From: Bacilli bacterium
GTDB taxonomy: Bacteria > Bacillota_I > Bacilli_A > RF39 > UBA660
Length of the DNA: 8,659 bases
Assembly (NCBI GenBank): GCA_017411235.1
Contig: JAFPMR010000046.1
Span: 1 to 8,659, forward strand
Reading direction: 5' to 3'
Below, in pieces: positions 5,579-8,659 of this stretch. The position numbers were made by a program, and so were the translations under genes. The first letter of the stretch is position 1. Every line of letters begins with the position of its first letter. A model generated the notes under the pieces. That model ran no database searches. It was not told the origin of the DNA and saw nothing but the letters and a program-made list of their open reading frames with translations.

Positions 5579-8500
5579 CAATACAACTACTTTATATTTT
5601 AATTGATCAACAACTTGCCAATATATACTAAACACTGATCCAGTCCTTAAAATTGAGTGTTCCCCATCATATACATCTAAAAGATAAGATTTGCTTGATA
5701 TATTTAAATAATTAAATAAATCATCAATGTTGCTTATATATTTTTTAACGATTACCTTATCATCCTTAAGAGAAACATAAGAAGAATTATAATTTGTAAT
5801 ACCTAGTATTCTTACATGTGCTGTTCCATACAAATCATTATAATTATCTTTAGTAACTTTATAATATATTATATAAACACCAGGATCACTAAACTCAGGT
5901 AATTGAGAAGAATACCAACTAGGTGTTGTAGGATCTATACCACCACCACCAAATAATACTTCTTCACTACTGATTTCATAACTATAGAAAACATCATAAT
6001 CTTCTACATCAATGTCTAGAGTTATAGTATGCATCTTTCCATCATATGTAACATCAACTCCTTGAGTGTTATTAATAATGTTAAGTCTATTAATAATTAC
6101 TCTATTTGAACTATATACAACTTCATGATTATCATCTTGAGTTAACATAAACTTAATTGTATATTCACCAGCATTTACATACTTAGGCATTTCATCTAAA
6201 ACATATTCATCATTTTCATTAGCATATTTAATAGTACCAGTATATTCAATAACGATGCCATGTTCTTCTCCATCATAATTAAATGTTTGATCAAATGAAT
6301 TATATGTAATACTTTGTTCTGCTTTTGTAATATTGAATGTTAATTCTTTAGTTCCTTTATAAGAACCAATACCAGTTACTGTAACATTACCAGTACCGGA
6401 ATTAACATTATTTGAATACTCTACAGTATAATCAGTATCTTTAACTAAATAATAACCATCTTCATCTTGAATAACTAATGTAGGTTTTATTTCTTCTCCT
6501 GTATAAATAGTATCTGGAATATCTTCAAATGATAAATTATTTATATCTCTCTTTATACCAGAAACTGTAACATTAACTGTAGCAGATGAACCACCATCTT
6601 CAGCAGTAATTGTAATTGTTGCTGTTCCATTTCTAATAGCAGTAATTAATCCAGTATTGCTTACAGTAGCAACATTAGAATTACTACTTGTAAATGAAAC
6701 ATTTTTATTAGAAGTATCATCTGGCTTAACTTCATAAACTATTTGATGTTCTTGAGTTTCTTCATTTAATACAACAGTATCTGTATCAATAGTTATTTCA
6801 TTAGAAATAACAGTTACTGTTACAGGTATTCTTAATGTTGTACCATAATATTCAGACATAATTGAAATATATGTAGAACCTTCACCTACTGCTGTAACGA
6901 GACCATTTTGATCAACTGTTACAACATTAGGATCTTCACTTACAAACACACCATCATTATCAGTCTTACCACTTCTATATGTTAGAGCATAATCAATATA
7001 TTGAGTATCACCTTTACACATATCTAATGATGTAGTACTAGATTGAATACTTTCAACAGGATCATATACATATACCATAGAATTCATTAATATATCTCCA
7101 GCTGGAGTTAACATTTTTAATCTTGTTGATCCTTCTACTAAACCAATAACTTCGATAGAATGCCAATATGAACTGTTAATAGATTTTAAAGTCGTTCTAC
7201 CAGTTCTCATTAATATTGATTCATCTTCGATTTCCCAATCAACTCTACTATAACCAACAGCACTAGCATTACCTAAATAAGTAGCTTGTAATACTTTAAT
7301 AGCGCCACCAGTAACAATAAATTTCATAGTAGCATATGTAGTATCATTAGCATGTACAGTAACTGTAACTTCTCCTTCTCTACTCTTTGTACTTAGTACT
7401 CCAGTAGTACTATTAATACTTAATATACGAGTATCTGAAGAGTACCATGTAACATTTTCTAAATATTCACCAGTATACATATCAACTGCTTTTAAATCAT
7501 AAGAAGTAGTTGGTTCTAAGAATTTAGAAGGTGCAATAATCTTAATTGGTGGAACAAATTTATATTCTAAATCAACTGGATACATCTCAGTCATATTACC
7601 AGCATTATCATAAATAACAATGTGATCTACAATATGTTCTCCACTTAAACTAATATCACTAAAAGTAAAATCATAATAGAAATACTCTCCATTATTTTGT
7701 AATCTATATTCTACTCCGTCAACAGAAGCAAATATCTTGTGAACTCCACTTTCACCATCACTAGCTTCTACTCTTAACTGTACAGTATCACCTAAATGAA
7801 CAGAAGTTTTATCAAAATAAGCTCCATTATATAGAGGTGATGTATTATCTTCTAATAAACCTAAAGTATAGAAATCTCCTGCTTCAAGTTCACCATAATC
7901 CCCACTAGCATAATAAGTAGTTCCACCTTTTTTATCATGGATAACTACCATGCTTAAAACCCATTTACCATTTTTACCATACTGATCAAAACTAATTGTA
8001 GCAGTATATTTTCTAGTATATGTAGGAATACCATAATTAAAATCAGTAGTTACTACTTCAGTAAAGTCAGCATCGAATATTCTATAATCAGTTTCATCAG
8101 TTAATAAATAATAGAATTGAACACTATCAATATCTACAGGATTTGAAACATCAACTGAAACACTAACACTTTCTCCTTGAAGAACAACCTCTTTAGATCT
8201 AGTAATTGTATCAAGTAACAAAGTTGATTCTGGTACACTTCCGTAATTATAAACACCATATGTGTCAGCTGAAAAAGCATAATTTGGAGTCAAAGATGTT
8301 TGCTCCGAATTATATAAATTAGCAGCATTATAGTTTTCATCAGTAGTTGAGAACTTATATATTTTCCATAAACCTGTCGCAAGAGAACTATCTACATCTA
8401 AATATCCTTCATATAATCTTGTTTCTTCATTATATGATAAGGAAATATGTTTAAAACTATAATCTCCAGGAGTAGGTTCGTTAATTAAACTAAGAGAAGC

Positions 8501-8659
8501 ATCATGAATTCCACCATCGTCAGTTATTTTAATTGAATACTTTATTCTATCCCCAACTACAGCTTGTCTTTCAGATATATTTAACGAAGAAGCATCAATT
8601 ACAGGTTTAGTAATATCGGCATTAGTACCCGATACACTAAACTCCATATTACTCATTGG
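5393..8659 (-). CDS. Large multidomain extracellular protein with Ig-like arrays and C-terminal dockerin (N-terminus outside window)
   Basis: The frame stays open to the window edge (CCA before the first ATG at 8656), and no signal peptide is visible, so the true start is upstream. Residue numbers here count from ATG 8656. Three related Ig-like domains (about 15-120, 148-262, 270-366) carry VxxGDxVxxxVxxxD and end in YDNAGNM-type motifs. BIG2-like domains follow, a diverged pair (about 370-450, 451-533) and two clear ones (535-617, 618-700; SSNSNVATVSNTGLITAI is typical). Then come three MBG-like modules (about 705-778, 780-857, 860-952; YTGEEIKP, YSNNVNSGTG, YDGEEHG, YDGKMH), a linker domain and the dockerin (1027-1087). 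No catalytic domain is seen, so an adhesive, structural or docking role is likely; an enzyme module could lie in the missing part. It heads the visible part of its operon. Confidence 0.85.
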   Translation of the reverse strand, partial: PMSNMEFSVSGTNADITKPVIDASSLNISERQAVVGDRIKYSIKITDDGGIHDASLSLINEPTPGDYSFKHISLSYNEETRLYEGYLDVDSSLATGLWKIYKFSTTDENYNAANLYNSEQTSLTPNYAFSADTYGVYNYGSVPESTLLLDTITRSKEVVLQGESVSVSVDVSNPVDIDSVQFYYLLTDETDYRIFDADFTEVVTTDFNYGIPTYTRKYTATISFDQYGKNGKWVLSMVVIHDKKGGTTYYASGDYGELEAGDFYTLGLLEDNTSPLYNGAYFDKTSVHLGDTVQLRVEASDGESGVHKIFASVDGVEYRLQNNGEYFYYDFTFSDISLSGEHIVDHIVIYDNAGNMTEMYPVDLEYKFVPPIKIIAPSKFLEPTTSYDLKAVDMYTGEYLENVTWYSSDTRILSINSTTGVLSTKSREGEVTVTVHANDTTYATMKFIVTGGAIKVLQATYLGNASAVGYSRVDWEIEDESILMRTGRTTLKSINSSYWHSIEVIGLVEGSTRLKMLTPAGDILMNSMVYVYDPVESIQSSTTSLDMCKGDTQYIDYALTYRSGKTDNDGVFVSEDPNVVTVDQNGLVTAVGEGSTYISIMSEYYGTTLRIPVTVTVISNEITIDTDTVVLNEETQEHQIVYEVKPDDTSNKNVSFTSSNSNVATVSNTGLITAIRNGTATITITAEDGGSSATVNVTVSGIKRDINNLSFEDIPDTIYTGEEIKPTLVIQDEDGYYLVKDTDYTVEYSNNVNSGTGNVTVTGIGSYKGTKELTFNITKAEQSITYNSFDQTFNYDGEEHGIVIEYTGTIKYANENDEYVLDEMPKYVNAGEYTIKFMLTQDDNHEVVYSSNRVIINRLNIINNTQGVDVTYDGKMHTITLDIDVEDYDVFYSYEISSEEVLFGGGGIDPTTPSWYSSQLPEFSDPGVYIIYYKVTKDNYNDLYGTAHVRILGITNYNSSYVSLKDDKVIVKKYISNIDDLFNYLNISSKSYLLDVYDGEHSILRTGSVFSIYWQVVDQLKYKVVVLGDVNGDGDITPLDYVRIKNHIMETSIITDELQKMAADYNEDDQISPLDYVKVKNYIMNGGN
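5396..5407 (-). promoter_or_regulatory. Ribosome binding site formed by the Gly-Gly-Asn end codons of the dockerin gene
   Basis: On the - strand, AACGGAGGTAAT encodes the last four residues (NGGN) before TAA 5395-5393, and its GGAGGT is a strong ribosome site for ATG 5391. Stop and start are one base apart, so the membrane-anchored protein should be translated in step with the dockerin protein. Confidence 0.75.

Noticed and set aside
8654..8656. ATG at 8656 as the real start of the dockerin protein
   Set aside because: The frame remains open upstream to the window edge, there is no room to see a ribosome site, and the following residues enter an Ig-like domain with no signal peptide although the protein must be secreted.
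5393..8659. Cellulosomal enzyme
   Set aside because: Apart from the dockerin, no glycoside hydrolase, esterase, lyase or carbohydrate-binding motif is visible in the part present.

Overview
The window is AT-rich DNA (my impression is around 30% GC) from a Gram-positive, low-GC Firmicutes/Bacillota-type bacterium, probably an anaerobic gut or rumen commensal. Three things point that way: strong AAGGAGG-type ribosome binding sites, a type I dockerin next to bacterial Ig-like (BIG2) and cadherin-like modules, and a GtrA/GT2/GT-C glycosylation set. TGA is used as a real stop (the gtrA-like gene ends in TGA inside a terminator stem) and TGG encodes Trp, so the standard bacterial code applies and Mycoplasma/Spiroplasma proper are unlikely. 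No species is assigned.

Layout. (1) Positions 1-347, + strand: the 3' end of a surface protein with a probable Cna-B-like module end, a Pro/Asp/Gly repeat stalk and a C-terminal membrane anchor. It converges on the next unit, and both share one bidirectional terminator (about 328-360). (2) Positions 334-3158, - strand: a three-gene unit, transcribed from a short-leader extended -10 promoter near 3181-3189. It encodes a polytopic GT-C-like membrane protein (530 aa), a GT2 polyprenyl-phosphate sugar synthase with C-terminal membrane helices (about 284 aa) and a GtrA-family flippase (134 aa). These are the three expected parts of a three-component transmembrane glycosylation system. (3) Positions 3205-3699, - strand: one soluble protein I do not recognise, with its own TTGACA-type promoter, an inverted repeat over the -35, and its own terminator. 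(4) Positions 3855-8659, - strand: a three-gene unit whose promoter lies outside the window. It encodes a very large multidomain extracellular protein ending in a two-repeat dockerin (N-terminus cut by the window edge), a membrane-anchored protein with one BIG2-like and three cadherin-like modules, and a 70-aa membrane/coiled-coil protein. Junctions of 1 nt and an 11-nt overlap suggest translational coupling.

How they may work together (inference): unit 4 looks like a cell-surface assembly in which the dockerin protein docks by a calcium-dependent contact to a cohesin-type partner, while the other two proteins are membrane-bound. No catalytic domain is visible in the large protein, so it is more likely adhesive or structural than a cellulase. 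Unit 2 would charge a lipid carrier with a sugar in the cytoplasm, flip it, and transfer the sugar to an acceptor outside (teichoic acid, another polymer, or a surface protein). A recurring architectural feature is that all three intrinsic terminators in the window are built into the ends of coding regions, with a stop codon in the hairpin loop. No rRNA, tRNA, CRISPR, transposase or phage gene was seen, and no gene-free stretch exceeds about 150 bases.
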